Shown: positions 33,888 to 42,940, numbered from the stretch's first letter. The stretch: 64,000 bases of DNA from Methylomonas sp. (GCA_002928965.1 PERU01000010.1:41985-105984); one strand, 5' to 3'. Program-made: numbers and translations. The notes: generated by a model not told the origin, from the sequence alone.

Positions 33888-35129
33888 TTAACCCTTACCT
33901 GGCTTGCGACACCACTTCTCGGGATCAACAGCTCTACCTTTCTGACGTATACCAAAATAGAGCGCCGCGCTTGAACGACCACCGCTTCGTCCTACAGAAG
34001 CAATTGCATCGCCCGTCCTGACATATTCACCAACTCGTTTATGCAAACTTTGATTAAAGGCATACAGACTCATGTATCCCTTTCCATGATCAACAATAAT
34101 CATCAATCCATAACCGCGTAACCAATCAGCGTAAACCACTCGTCCTGCAGCCACCGCATGAATGGCTGCCCCTTCACGCGCACCAATAACCGTGCCATCC
34201 CAGGTTGTTTCGAATCGCCGACTGCCAAACCGTTCGACAATCCCCCCTTGCACAGGCCATGGCAACTGGCCCTGCAATTCGGCAAAAGCCTTACCCGTTT
34301 GCACAGGAGCAGGGCGATTTTCTATTGGTTTTGGTAGAACCGGCTGTGTCCGCGGCTCAGAAACCTGCGATTTATGCGCGATAACAGGCTCAGGCGGCGG
34401 AGACCGTTCCGCATTATCATCAGTTTTTTGCAATGATGCTACTAGCGACTCTAACTTTTTCTCATCATGGATCAAACTGACCAACTGACCCTGTTTATCC
34501 GCATAATCCTCACTAAGCTGAGCCACCAAAACTTCGCGTTGCAACTTGAGCTTTTGCAATTCATCTGTTTCCTGCTGTTTTTTCTCCAGTGTGACTTGCA
34601 ACAACTGAGTTTCTGTATCCTTTTGCGACGCCAACTGGCGTAATGATTTGAAATTTTCTTCAATTGCCTGCAATTTCTGTAAACGGGCCTTACTGATGTA
34701 ATCGTAGTAAACCAGCATGCGCCCGGACAAAGCCGGATCAGTCTGATTCAATAACACATCCACACCTTCAATATTGCCCATGGCATGAGCAGATCTGACC
34801 AACCCTTGCAGGCTATGTTGCTGAACCTTTACATCTTTTTCAGTCGCAGCAATTTTGTCTCTAACATCCCGAAGCGCCTGTTCCTGGCGCTGCACTTCTG
34901 ACTTGATACTATCCAAGGCATTAATCTGCTCACCGTATTGCTTTTCCAGCCTGCGCAATTGTTCTATCTGGGCAGTCTTTTCCACTCCCAGTCGTTTGAC
35001 ATCAGCACCGACTTTCTGAATTTTTGTCTGAACATTCGCCAGTTCACGCACTTTTGCCAAATCCGCTTCAGCCCACAAGACAGGACTCAAACCTGTGCAA
35101 GCGAGCCAAAACCAAATTCTGGTATTCAT
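33888..35129 (-). CDS. envC: Murein hydrolase activator EnvC (degenerate LytM domain)
   Basis: This 413-residue protein has a signal peptide, a long coiled coil (about residues 20-235), a Pro-rich linker and a C-terminal LytM/M23 domain. The domain has lost catalytic histidines: SLYAFNQ stands where active enzymes have YAH, and ALYFGIR where they have HxHF. This is the same pattern as E. coli EnvC, which does not cut but activates AmiA/AmiB at the septum. The gene starts at the stop codon of gpmI and is followed by ctpA. Confidence 0.92.
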   Translation of the reverse strand: MNTRIWFWLACTGLSPVLWAEADLAKVRELANVQTKIQKVGADVKRLGVEKTAQIEQLRRLEKQYGEQINALDSIKSEVQRQEQALRDVRDKIAATEKDVKVQQHSLQGLVRSAHAMGNIEGVDVLLNQTDPALSGRMLVYYDYISKARLQKLQAIEENFKSLRQLASQKDTETQLLQVTLEKKQQETDELQKLKLQREVLVAQLSEDYADKQGQLVSLIHDEKKLESLVASLQKTDDNAERSPPPEPVIAHKSQVSEPRTQPVLPKPIENRPAPVQTGKAFAELQGQLPWPVQGGIVERFGSRRFETTWDGTVIGAREGAAIHAVAAGRVVYADWLRGYGLMIIVDHGKGYMSLYAFNQSLHKRVGEYVRTGDAIASVGRSGGRSSAALYFGIRQKGRAVDPEKWCRKPGKG

Positions 35130-36670
35130 TACTGCCCGATCAGTGAACGACCTGTCATTTCAACCGGTTGAGGTACTCCTAGAATTGCCAACATAGTGGG
35201 AGCCAAATCAGCAAGATTGCCGCCATCCAGCAGTGGCTTACTGCCACCAACATGCACTAACGGCACCAGATTCATGGTGTGTGCCGTATGCGCTTGCCCA
35301 CTGTCCTCATCGATCATTTGTTCGATATTACCGTGATCCGCTGTCAGCAATAATTGCCCTTCAACTTGCTGCAATGCAGCCACAATTTTTCCAAGACAAC
35401 CATCAATGGTTTCAACAGCTTTAATCGCAGCAGCCAGTTTACCGGTATGTCCCACCATGTCGCAGTTGGCATAGTTACATATGATCAAATCATATTTACC
35501 GCCGATAATGGCGCTGGTCAGATGGTCGGTAACTTCTGCAGCACTCATTTCCGGCTGCATATCATAAGTTTTTACTTTTGGCGACGGTACCAGAATCCTG
35601 TCTTCACCTTCAAACGGCGCATCACGACCGCCATTGAGAAAAAAGGTAACGTGGGCATATTTTTCAGTTTCAGCAAGCCGCAACTGCTTCATCCCCAGAT
35701 TGGCCAGAACTTCACCGATACTGTTTTTAACATCGACTGACGGATAGGCAACGGGATAATCAAAATCCTGATGGTATTCGGTTAGTGTGGCAAAACAGCC
35801 GCGTAATGGTTCGCAACCGCGTTCGAATTTATCAAAATCGGGATTGGTAATGGCTTGTGAAATTTCTCTGGCACGATCAGCACGGAAATTCATAAATACC
35901 ATTGAATCATCTATATCCAGCGCGACAGCGTGACCATTGCCATCCAAAATCGCAGTAGGCATAACGAATTCATCGCTTTCATCACGCTGATAGGCTGCTG
36001 CCAACGCTTCACGAGCAGATTGACTGGTATATTCTGATTCACCTTTGGCAAGCAAATTATAGGCAACCTGGACCCGTTCCCAACGATTATCTCTGTCCAT
36101 CGCGTAGAAACGTCCGCTGATGGAAGCTATTCGCCCGACACCCAAAGATGCAAAAGTATCTTCGGCCAATTTCAAGGATAAATCGGCAGATCTTGGCGGC
36201 ACATCCCGGCCGTCTAAAAAGGCGTGCAGATAGATTTTTTTCAGGCCGCGCTTTGCTGCCAACTCAATCATCCCCATGATCTGGGTTTCATGACTATGCA
36301 CCCCCCCTGGCGATAACAAGCCCATAATGTGTAGCGCTTTATCTTTTGCAATCGCTTCATCTACTGCGCGGCACAGAGCGGGATTGCTGAAAAACGAGCC
36401 TTCTTCGATCTCGTAACTCACCCGAGACAACTCCTGACGCAATAGTCGTCCACTCCCAATATGTAAATGTCCAACTTCGGAATTACCCATTTGATCGCCC
36501 GGCAAACCAACTACATCGCCGGAACAATCCAGCGATGTCATGGGATAATTTTGTTGAATGCTATCCCAGCAAGGGGTTGCTGCCAGTGCAATTGCGTTGT
36601 TGTCACGCTCACTTCTCAGGCCGAAACCATCAAGAATCAATAACACCAAAGTTTTCGGTCGATTCGCCAT
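35129..36670 (-). CDS. gpmI: Cofactor-independent phosphoglycerate mutase
   Basis: The product is 513 residues from ATG 36670, chosen because GGAG lies 9 bases upstream and the family starts with a few residues before LVLLILDGFG; an ATG at 36685 is the alternative. Manganese-site motifs are visible: LILDGFGLR at the start, GNSEVGHLHIGSGR with catalytic Ser, HAFLDGRDVPPRSA, NYANCDMVGHTG and TADHGNIEQM. It interconverts 3- and 2-phosphoglycerate in glycolysis. It heads gpmI-envC-ctpA. A possible leader or small RNA precedes it. Confidence 0.95.
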   Translation of the reverse strand: MANRPKTLVLLILDGFGLRSERDNNAIALAATPCWDSIQQNYPMTSLDCSGDVVGLPGDQMGNSEVGHLHIGSGRLLRQELSRVSYEIEEGSFFSNPALCRAVDEAIAKDKALHIMGLLSPGGVHSHETQIMGMIELAAKRGLKKIYLHAFLDGRDVPPRSADLSLKLAEDTFASLGVGRIASISGRFYAMDRDNRWERVQVAYNLLAKGESEYTSQSAREALAAAYQRDESDEFVMPTAILDGNGHAVALDIDDSMVFMNFRADRAREISQAITNPDFDKFERGCEPLRGCFATLTEYHQDFDYPVAYPSVDVKNSIGEVLANLGMKQLRLAETEKYAHVTFFLNGGRDAPFEGEDRILVPSPKVKTYDMQPEMSAAEVTDHLTSAIIGGKYDLIICNYANCDMVGHTGKLAAAIKAVETIDGCLGKIVAALQQVEGQLLLTADHGNIEQMIDEDSGQAHTAHTMNLVPLVHVGGSKPLLDGGNLADLAPTMLAILGVPQPVEMTGRSLIGQ

Positions 36671-36730
36671 TGTGTTTAACTCCACTTATTGATCAGAATT
36701 ATTTTGCTGCCGCCAAGAAAAGCAAGGCAA

Positions 36731-36850
36731 TAAAAAAGCCCAAAATGGGCTGATGCATTCCAGCTATTGAACATTACAGCCCACTCTGTTAGATTTGCTG
36801 ACTTTCTGCGACTACTCAAGCGACATTTCGCCCGTATTGGTGCCATTATA
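36731..36850 (-). ncRNA. Candidate small RNA or attenuated leader upstream of gpmI
   Basis: On the minus strand a perfect -10 hexamer TATAAT (36845-36850) is followed about 100 bases later by an intrinsic terminator: AGCCCA-TTT-TGGGCT (36737-36742 and 36746-36751) and six T. The product would be about 105-110 nt with no coding sequence of note. It lies directly before gpmI on the same strand. It is either a separate small RNA or a leader whose terminator is regulated. No good -35 is seen. A GCGTG/CACGC inverted repeat (36872-36889) overlaps the -35 zone and could bind a regulator, for example the ArsR-type protein encoded next door. I do not recognise a known RNA family. Confidence 0.45.
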
Positions 36851-36919
36851 CAGTAGGTATATGCTAGCGTAGCGTGAAAAATAGCACGCACTCGCGCATC
36901 AAATTTTTGGACGACCCTT

Positions 36920-37237
36920 ATGGAAGACAACGACGCTCATTTGCTTTATAACGACAACGATATTAACCGGGCAGCCCGCTGTCTAAAAGCTATGTCACAT
37001 CCTTTACGGTTAAAAATCTTATGCGTGTTGGGCGACAGGTCTATTAGCGTACAAGATATTGTAGAGCAGGTTGGCACCAGCCAAAGCAACATTTCACAGC
37101 ATTTAGCCATACTCAGGGACAAAGGCATCCTGGATTTCAAGAAAGACGCCAACCGCGTTTTCTACTTTATTGACGACAAGCGAGTAATTCACCTTATCGA
37201 ATTGATGCGCTCGGTGTTTTGCGAAAACCAACTCTGA
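36920..37237 (+). CDS. ArsR-family regulator of the BigR/SqrR (persulfide sensor) type
   Basis: This 105-residue winged-helix protein has the recognition helix TSQSNISQHLAILRDKG and wing DANRVFYFIDD. Two cysteines, Cys35 in LKILCVL and Cys101 in SVFCENQL, sit 66 residues apart. From memory this is the same spacing and local sequence as the disulfide/polysulfide-forming pair of BigR and SqrR, which sense reactive sulfur. The next gene is a rhodanese, as in E. coli ygaVP, which supports a sulfur-stress role. The classic arsenic-site CxC motif is absent. It is divergent from gpmI and probably co-transcribed with the genes that follow. Confidence 0.85.
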   Translation: MEDNDAHLLYNDNDINRAARCLKAMSHPLRLKILCVLGDRSISVQDIVEQVGTSQSNISQHLAILRDKGILDFKKDANRVFYFIDDKRVIHLIELMRSVFCENQL

Positions 37238-37252
37238 AATTAAGAATCAAAA

Positions 37253-37708
37253 ATGAACAATATCCCGATGGATCAATACATTGAATTTGCCACCAACCAT
37301 TACCTGCTCTCATTTTCACTGGTATGCGTGGTGTTTTTGCTGATTCAGGATTTACTATCTAATTCTTTCAATGGTTACGACAGCATTTCTCCGCTGATTG
37401 CTGTCACAAAAATGAATAACGATAAAACCGTCATTATCGATGTCAGGGAACCAAACGAATTTGTCAAGAGCCATATTGAAAACGCTATCAATATCCCGCT
37501 TGGCAAAATCGAAGAAAAACTGCCCTCACTTGAAAAACATAAAACCAACCCGATCATTGTTACCTGTCAGACCGGCTCTCGCTCGGTGCCCGCGTGCAAA
37601 TCATTGACAAAAGCCGGGTTTGAACAGATTTTTAATATGCTGGGCGGCATGCAATCCTGGGAAGAAAACAAACTACCCGTTAGAATCAGCAAAAAAACCA
37701 CCGATTAA
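37253..37708 (+). CDS. yibN: Membrane-anchored rhodanese (YibN-like)
   Basis: This 151-residue protein has an N-terminal membrane helix (about residues 17-35) and a single rhodanese domain with VIIDVREPNEF and the active loop CQTGSRS. Gene order relative to gpmI-envC and secB-gpsA matches E. coli yibN; glutaredoxin gene grxC, which lies between yibN and secB in E. coli, is missing here. Unlike E. coli YibN, which I recall lacks a canonical active loop, this protein keeps a CxxGxR loop and is probably an active sulfurtransferase. It lies 15 bases after the ArsR-type regulator. Confidence 0.85.
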   Translation: MNNIPMDQYIEFATNHYLLSFSLVCVVFLLIQDLLSNSFNGYDSISPLIAVTKMNNDKTVIIDVREPNEFVKSHIENAINIPLGKIEEKLPSLEKHKTNPIIVTCQTGSRSVPACKSLTKAGFEQIFNMLGGMQSWEENKLPVRISKKTTD

Positions 37709-37733
37709 CTACAACTCAACCTGGCACTGAATC

Positions 37734-38201
37734 ATGGCAGAAACAAATGCAGCTGGCGAAAAGCAATTCGCCATCCAGAAAATCTATACCAAAGATATTT
37801 CTTTTGAAACCCCAAACTCGCCAAAGGTGTTTACCCAAAAATGGGAACCGGCACTTGACCTGAATCTGGGAACGCACGTCGAAACATTGGAAAACTCCAT
37901 GTTCGAGGTAGCATTGACCATTACGGTCACGGTTAAAATTGCCGACTCTGTTGCTTATCTGGTCGAAATCAATCAAGCAGGCATTTTCACTATCGCCGGT
38001 TTTGGCGAACAGGAAATGGGCCCTATGCTGGGCAGTTTCTGCCCCAATATTTTATTTCCCTACGCCAGGGAAGTTATTTCCGATTTGGTGAACAAAGGCG
38101 GCTTTCCTCAACTGCTTCTGGCACCTGTCAACTTTGATGCACTTTACATGCAACACCTGCAACAAAGTCAACAAGGTTCTGAATCGCAAACTCTGAACTA
38201 A
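37734..38201 (+). CDS. secB: Protein-export chaperone SecB
   Basis: This 155-residue protein matches SecB along its length: FAIQKIYTKDISFETPNSP, ALTITVTVKI and CPNILFPYAREVISDLVNKG. SecB tetramers keep preproteins unfolded and hand them to SecA. It sits between yibN and gpsA, the classic gammaproteobacterial position. Confidence 0.96.
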   Translation: MAETNAAGEKQFAIQKIYTKDISFETPNSPKVFTQKWEPALDLNLGTHVETLENSMFEVALTITVTVKIADSVAYLVEINQAGIFTIAGFGEQEMGPMLGSFCPNILFPYAREVISDLVNKGGFPQLLLAPVNFDALYMQHLQQSQQGSESQTLN

Positions 38202-38210
38202 CATTTGGCA

Positions 38211-39209
38211 ATGGCCCCAACAATTAGCGTTTTAGGCGCTGGCTCTTGGGGCACCGCCCTGGCTTTGCAGGCAGCCAGAAATGGTTGCAACACCTTACTG
38301 TGGGGACATAATCCACAGCACATTTCTGCACTGAAACACGCACAAGAAAACCAACGCTACCTTGCCGGCCACCCCTTTCCTGCAAATCTGACCATAACGG
38401 ATGACATCCAACAGTGCGCCAGCTTTAGCCCATTACTGCTGCTATCCGTGCCAAGCCACGCGTTCAAGCCCACTCTAAAAACCATCAAGCCTTTTCTTGG
38501 CGAAATACCGCAAATAGCCTGGGCCACTAAAGGGTTTGATAATAGCGAAGGCGCATTATTAAGCGACATAGTCTTGCAAGTTTTGGGCGTAAACGCATTA
38601 ACTGCCGCACTCTCCGGCCCTACATTTGCAAAAGAAGTTGCAGATGGTCTGCCAACAGCAATCACAGTGGCGTCATCCTCACCTGAGTTTGCGCACAGTG
38701 TAGCCAGCATTTTTCACAATCACCGATTTAGAACCTATACCAGCACTGACATTATCGGCGTACAAGTGGGCGGCGCCTGTAAAAATGTACTGGCCATAGC
38801 CGCTGGCATAGCTGACGGCCTTGGCTTCGGCGCCAACACGCGCGCCGCTCTTATAACCCGAGGCTTAACTGAAATCATCCGGCTCGGCACTCAACTGGGC
38901 GGTCAACCGGATACGTTTATGGGCATGGCGGGATTAGGCGATTTAATTTTGACCTGTACCGACAATCAATCCCGAAATCGCCGATTTGGTTTGGCACTGG
39001 GTCAAGGCAAAAGTCGAACAGAAGCCTTGGCTGAAATCAACCAATCTGTTGAAGGTATTTCAGCCGCTCATGAAGCGTATCTGCTATCAAATAAACTCTG
39101 CGTCGAAATGCCAATTACCGAACAGGTTTATAACGTCCTGTTTAACCAGCTATCGCCTATCCAGGCCGTACAAAATCTTCTTACCCGCGAACAAAAGCCT
39201 GAAATCTGA
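38211..39209 (+). CDS. gpsA: Glycerol-3-phosphate dehydrogenase [NAD(P)+]
   Basis: The product is 332 residues from ATG 38211; a TTG two codons upstream is possible. The NAD-binding motif is VLGAGSWGTALA at the N-terminus. Further signatures are ALSGPTFAKEVADGLPTA, GGACKNVLAIAAGIADGLGFG (catalytic Lys) and GLGDLILTCTDNQSRNR. It makes sn-glycerol-3-phosphate for phospholipids. It follows secB after 9 bases. Confidence 0.95.
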   Translation: MAPTISVLGAGSWGTALALQAARNGCNTLLWGHNPQHISALKHAQENQRYLAGHPFPANLTITDDIQQCASFSPLLLLSVPSHAFKPTLKTIKPFLGEIPQIAWATKGFDNSEGALLSDIVLQVLGVNALTAALSGPTFAKEVADGLPTAITVASSSPEFAHSVASIFHNHRFRTYTSTDIIGVQVGGACKNVLAIAAGIADGLGFGANTRAALITRGLTEIIRLGTQLGGQPDTFMGMAGLGDLILTCTDNQSRNRRFGLALGQGKSRTEALAEINQSVEGISAAHEAYLLSNKLCVEMPITEQVYNVLFNQLSPIQAVQNLLTREQKPEI

Positions 39210-39453
39210 TACAACCAATCTCCGCCCGCCTTCACCACCCCTCATCTCTGATACTCACTTTTTGGTATCCAAAACAACCTTAAAAGTTTGCTTTTGAGCC
39301 GAACTGACATTTTTGTCATATTCAACATCAAGATTTATTTTTAACCGCCTGATAAAAATAAACTTTATCAACTTCTCAAATAAACCCTTTTCCCAGCAAT
39401 AAAATCCAAGCTAAGTCATTGTAGAAAAAGAAAGAATTTAATTTGAATGCCTC

Positions 39454-39482
39454 TTGACTAAGACCTTATTGAAAACTATAGT
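39454..39482 (+). promoter_or_regulatory. Sigma70-type promoter of the dcw cluster
   Basis: TTGACT (39454-39459) and TATAGT (39477-39482) are separated by exactly 17 bases, close to consensus. Transcription would begin near 39489, inside the MraZ boxes and about 50 bases before mraZ. It is the best promoter seen in the window. Confidence 0.85.
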
Positions 39483-39516
39483 GGTGCAAAAATGATGTAA
39501 AGTGGTTAAAAAGGGA
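39481..39516 (+). promoter_or_regulatory. MraZ-type operator: four boxes at 10-bp spacing
   Basis: GTGGT, ATGATG, GTGGT and AGGGA-type boxes begin near 39482, 39492, 39502 and 39512, each about one helical turn apart. MraZ in other bacteria binds direct G-rich boxes with about 10-bp spacing upstream of its own gene. The boxes overlap the start site and the -10 of the dcw promoter, suitable for autorepression. The second box is the weakest match. Confidence 0.65.
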
Positions 39517-39541
39517 TTTTTTCGGTTATTTGAGGCTCATC

Positions 39542-40009
39542 TTGTTCAGAGGCATAAGTTCAATCAATTTAGACGCGAAAGGTCGCATTGCGATTCCTAC
39601 CCGTTACCGGGAGGAGTTACAGGACTGCTGCGAGCGTCAATTGGTAGTGACCGTTGCAGTAAATGACAAATGCGTTGGCGAAGCCGGTTGCTTGTGGCTA
39701 TACCCACTCCCCGAATGGGAAAAACTGGAACAGACCATCAGCAAACTGCCGACGCTGAACAAAATGGCAGGCAAACTGCGCAGATTTGTGATCGGCCATG
39801 CAACTGAATGCGAAATGGACACCCAAGGCCGATTATTGCTACCTGAAAAACTGCGTGACTATGCCGGAATGGAGAAACATATATTTTTAGTAGGTCAATT
39901 AAACAAATTTGAACTGTGGAGTGATGCTGCATGGCAAGCTAAAGAACAGGAATGGCTTGACGGCAGCGATACCGAGGGGCTGGAAGAACTTGACTCTCTA
40001 TCGTTTTGA
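39542..40009 (+). CDS. mraZ: Transcriptional regulator MraZ (TTG start)
   Basis: The product is 155 residues. The start is the TTG at 39542: it gives the family N-terminus MFRGISSINLDAKGR and has a ribosome site TGAGG 6-7 bases upstream. An in-frame TTG at 39530 would overlap that site and is rejected. Two AbrB-like half-repeats are visible, NLDAKGRIAIPTRYRE and EMDTQGRLLLPEKLRD. It represses the dcw cluster through boxes at 39481-39516. Confidence 0.93.
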   Translation: MFRGISSINLDAKGRIAIPTRYREELQDCCERQLVVTVAVNDKCVGEAGCLWLYPLPEWEKLEQTISKLPTLNKMAGKLRRFVIGHATECEMDTQGRLLLPEKLRDYAGMEKHIFLVGQLNKFELWSDAAWQAKEQEWLDGSDTEGLEELDSLSF

Positions 40010-40014
40010 CAGAC

Positions 40015-40944
40015 ATGTCTCCACACCAGGCTGTTTTATATAGCGAGGCACTCGACAGCCTGAGCATTCAAGCCGAAGGCGTCTATATCGACGGCACATT
40101 TGGCCGTGGTGGACACAGCGGCGGCATACTGCAAAAACTGGGACAAACAGGACGATTATTGGCATTCGATCGGGATATTGATGCAATTAACAGCAAAGAA
40201 GCTCAAATATTAACGAAAGATCAGAGACTTAGCTTACATCATGGCTGTTTTTCTGATTTGGCGGTTGTGACCAGTCAATTAGATTTGACTGGAAAGATAA
40301 ATGGCATTCTGCTGGATTTAGGCGTGTCATCCCCACAACTGGATACGGCCGAGCGCGGCTTCAGTTTTTTACGTGATGGCCCTTTAGACATGCGGATGGA
40401 CATAAATCATGGGCAAACAGCCGCCGAATACTTGGCTACCGTCGATGAACATGACTTGGTGAAGGTTCTATTTGATTATGGCGAAGAGCGATTTGCGCGC
40501 CGCATTGCCGGATCCATTATAGAAAGACGCCAACAACAGCCGTTACAGACCACGTTGCAGTTGGCGAAATTGATTGAAGATAGCGTACCGTTCAGGGACA
40601 AATATAAACATCCGGCAACACGCACGTTTCAGGCCTTACGTATTGAAATCAATCAGGAACTGGAACAAATAAAAGTCGCTTTGCAACAGGCCATACACGT
40701 TTTGGCTCCCGGCGGCAGATTGGTGGTAATTGCGTTTCATTCCCTGGAAGACCGTATTGTAAAACGCTTTATACGCGATGAATCCGGACGGAAAAACAAC
40801 CCTGGCAAATTACCGATTAAAGAACAGGATATAGCCAAAGGCCAATTGAAAAAAGTGGGCAAATCCATTCGCGCTCAACCGCAGGAATTACAAGCCAACC
40901 CCAGAGCGCGTAGCGCCATCATGCGGGTAGCTGAGAAAATTTAA
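40015..40944 (+). CDS. rsmH: 16S rRNA m4C1402 methyltransferase RsmH
   Basis: The product is 309 residues from ATG 40015; a TTG at 40006 overlapping the mraZ stop is possible. It has the SAM-binding GVYIDGTFGRGGHSGGIL, then GILLDLGVSSPQLD, ERGFSFLRDGPLDMRMD and VVIAFHSLEDRIVKRF. It methylates N4 of C1402 in 16S rRNA (formerly mraW). Second gene of the dcw cluster. Confidence 0.95.
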   Translation: MSPHQAVLYSEALDSLSIQAEGVYIDGTFGRGGHSGGILQKLGQTGRLLAFDRDIDAINSKEAQILTKDQRLSLHHGCFSDLAVVTSQLDLTGKINGILLDLGVSSPQLDTAERGFSFLRDGPLDMRMDINHGQTAAEYLATVDEHDLVKVLFDYGEERFARRIAGSIIERRQQQPLQTTLQLAKLIEDSVPFRDKYKHPATRTFQALRIEINQELEQIKVALQQAIHVLAPGGRLVVIAFHSLEDRIVKRFIRDESGRKNNPGKLPIKEQDIAKGQLKKVGKSIRAQPQELQANPRARSAIMRVAEKI

Positions 40945-41216
40945 TGGCCGCTATAAAGAATATTTTAATGAGCATTTTAATTGCCATGTTGATGCTATCT
41001 GCGATTGCGGTCATTTACAGCAAATATCAATCCAGGCTGCTATTCATTGAAATACAAAACAAGGAAAAACAGCTGGATGATTACGAAGTGGAGTGGGGGC
41101 GTTTACAGTTGGAACTCACGACATTAACCGAAGAAAACCGGATTGAAGTAGAGGCTAGAAATCGATTGATGCTGACCTTGCCAGCTCAAAACAAAATTGT
41201 GTACATCAAGCATTAA
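40944..41216 (+). CDS. ftsL: Cell division protein FtsL
   Basis: This 90-residue bitopic protein has a membrane helix (about residues 5-24) and a periplasmic leucine-zipper-like coiled coil (about 33-70). It joins FtsB and FtsQ at the septum. It overlaps rsmH and ftsI by one base each (TAATG), suggesting translational coupling. Confidence 0.92.
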   Translation: MAAIKNILMSILIAMLMLSAIAVIYSKYQSRLLFIEIQNKEKQLDDYEVEWGRLQLELTTLTEENRIEVEARNRLMLTLPAQNKIVYIKH

Positions 41217-42940
41217 TGAGCATTTACAGCGGGACCAAAACCATCAATCAGCCAGCGCTTGACTTTCCCGTCAGACGTAAAATGCTGTTGGGTGCGATAT
41301 TGATAGCCATGCTGACCTTGGCCAGTCGCGCTGTATTTTTACAGGTGCTTGATAAAGATTTTTTGCAGGATAAAGGCGATTTGCAACATGTCGGGATTGT
41401 CGATGTACCCGCCTATCGCGGCCAAATAAAAGATAGAAATGGCGAACCACTCGCCATCAGCACACCGGTGCAATCCATCTGGATGAATTTACGCCAGCTC
41501 AAAGACAGCGAACAGGACAAAGTGAAACAAATGGCCTCGATTTTGGGCATGACTGACAAAGACATGCAAGCCTTTATCAAAAAGGAGGCTGGCAAACGTT
41601 TCGCGTATCTGAAAAGACAAATCAACCCTGATTTGGCTGAAAAAGTTAAAGCACTGGAAATCACTGGAGTTTACTTTGAACGCGCTTTCAAGCGTTACTA
41701 TCCCGCCGGCGCTACGGCCGGGCATTTATTGGGATTTACCAATATTGACGATACGGGCCAGGAAGGCATGGAACATGGCTACGACCACATCCTGCGCGGC
41801 AAACCAGGCAAAAAGCGCGTTATCAAAGACGGCAAGGGCCACATTATAAAAGATGTGGAAAATATCCAGGAAGCCATCCCCGGTCAGGATTTAGTGCTAA
41901 CCATTGATGAGCGGATTCAATATTTGGCTTATCGGGAATTACAAACCGCCATGTTGAAAAACAAAGCCCATTCCGCATCGCTGGTGGTACTGGATGCCAA
42001 AAATGGCGACGTGCTGGCTTCGGTAAGTCAACCGGCCTTCAACCCGAACAATCGTAAAGAACTGCGAAGTGACAGGTATCGCAACCGTGCCATGGTGGAC
42101 AGTTTTGAACCCGGCTCTACAGTAAAGCCATTTGTAGTGGCCGCAGCATTGGACGGTGGCTATGTCGACCCCAATGCGTTGATTGAAACCCATGGCGTTT
42201 ATCACCTGGGACGGAACGTCGTGAAGGACATTCACAATTACGGCACCATGGATCTGACGCTGGTATTGCAAAAATCCAGCAATATCGCTGTCACAAAACT
42301 GGCGATGAGCATGCCGCCGGAATATTTTTGGGGCGTTTACAGTAACCTGGGATTCGGCACCTCGGCGGGTGTAGGCTTCCCCGGTGAAGCCAGCGGCTCA
42401 TTGCTGGACTACCAAGGCTGGCATGAGTTCGACCAAGCGATTTTATCGTTTGGCTATGGTGTATCAACCTCGATACTACAATTGGCACGCGCTTATACCG
42501 CACTGGCAGATGACGGCGTCGTACATTCGGTTTCGCTATTAAAACGCGACGAAGATCCCGATGCCAAACGCATATTTAAACCGACCACTACACGTCGGGT
42601 TAGAGACATGCTGGAACACGTCATCAGTAAAGAGGGTACAGCTTACCAAGCGCGAGTTGAAGGTTACCGGGTTGCCGGAAAAACCGGCACAGTGAAAAAA
42701 GCCGCCGCCTCCGGTGGTTACACCAGTGATAAATATTTATCGGTTTTCGTTGGCATGGCGCCTGCGAGCAATCCACGTTTCGTCATTGCCGTAGTCGTGG
42801 ACGAACCAACCACCGGTCAATATTACGGCGGACTGGTTGCCGCGCCAGCTTTTTCCCGGGTAATGGCTGGAATTTTAAGAATTTACGGCGTTGAGCCGGA
42901 CGGCATGGATACCATGCCCTTGCTGCTGACCAGACAATGA
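41216..42940 (+). CDS. ftsI: Septal transpeptidase FtsI (PBP3)
   Basis: This 574-residue protein has a membrane helix (about residues 22-43), a PBP dimerisation domain and a transpeptidase domain. Active-site motifs are STVK (Ser about 301), SSN (about 353-355) and KTGT (about 489). It crosslinks septal peptidoglycan with FtsW as glycosyltransferase partner. It overlaps murE by 4 bases. Confidence 0.95.
   Translation: MSIYSGTKTINQPALDFPVRRKMLLGAILIAMLTLASRAVFLQVLDKDFLQDKGDLQHVGIVDVPAYRGQIKDRNGEPLAISTPVQSIWMNLRQLKDSEQDKVKQMASILGMTDKDMQAFIKKEAGKRFAYLKRQINPDLAEKVKALEITGVYFERAFKRYYPAGATAGHLLGFTNIDDTGQEGMEHGYDHILRGKPGKKRVIKDGKGHIIKDVENIQEAIPGQDLVLTIDERIQYLAYRELQTAMLKNKAHSASLVVLDAKNGDVLASVSQPAFNPNNRKELRSDRYRNRAMVDSFEPGSTVKPFVVAAALDGGYVDPNALIETHGVYHLGRNVVKDIHNYGTMDLTLVLQKSSNIAVTKLAMSMPPEYFWGVYSNLGFGTSAGVGFPGEASGSLLDYQGWHEFDQAILSFGYGVSTSILQLARAYTALADDGVVHSVSLLKRDEDPDAKRIFKPTTTRRVRDMLEHVISKEGTAYQARVEGYRVAGKTGTVKKAAASGGYTSDKYLSVFVGMAPASNPRFVIAVVVDEPTTGQYYGGLVAAPAFSRVMAGILRIYGVEPDGMDTMPLLLTRQ

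Larger units (their letters stand above)
39210..39541. other. Intergenic region between gpsA and mraZ
   Basis: About 330 AT-rich bases. The right end carries the dcw promoter and MraZ boxes listed separately. No clear terminator for gpsA and no RNA gene were seen in the left part. Confidence 0.5.

Noticed and set aside
34100..34110. Loss of catalytic histidines in the EnvC LytM domain as a possible defect
   Set aside because: The same replacement is found in functional E. coli EnvC, which activates amidases without being an enzyme.
36676..36930. An 84-codon minus-strand frame over the gpmI upstream region
   Set aside because: It spans the putative promoter and terminator; composition looks non-coding.
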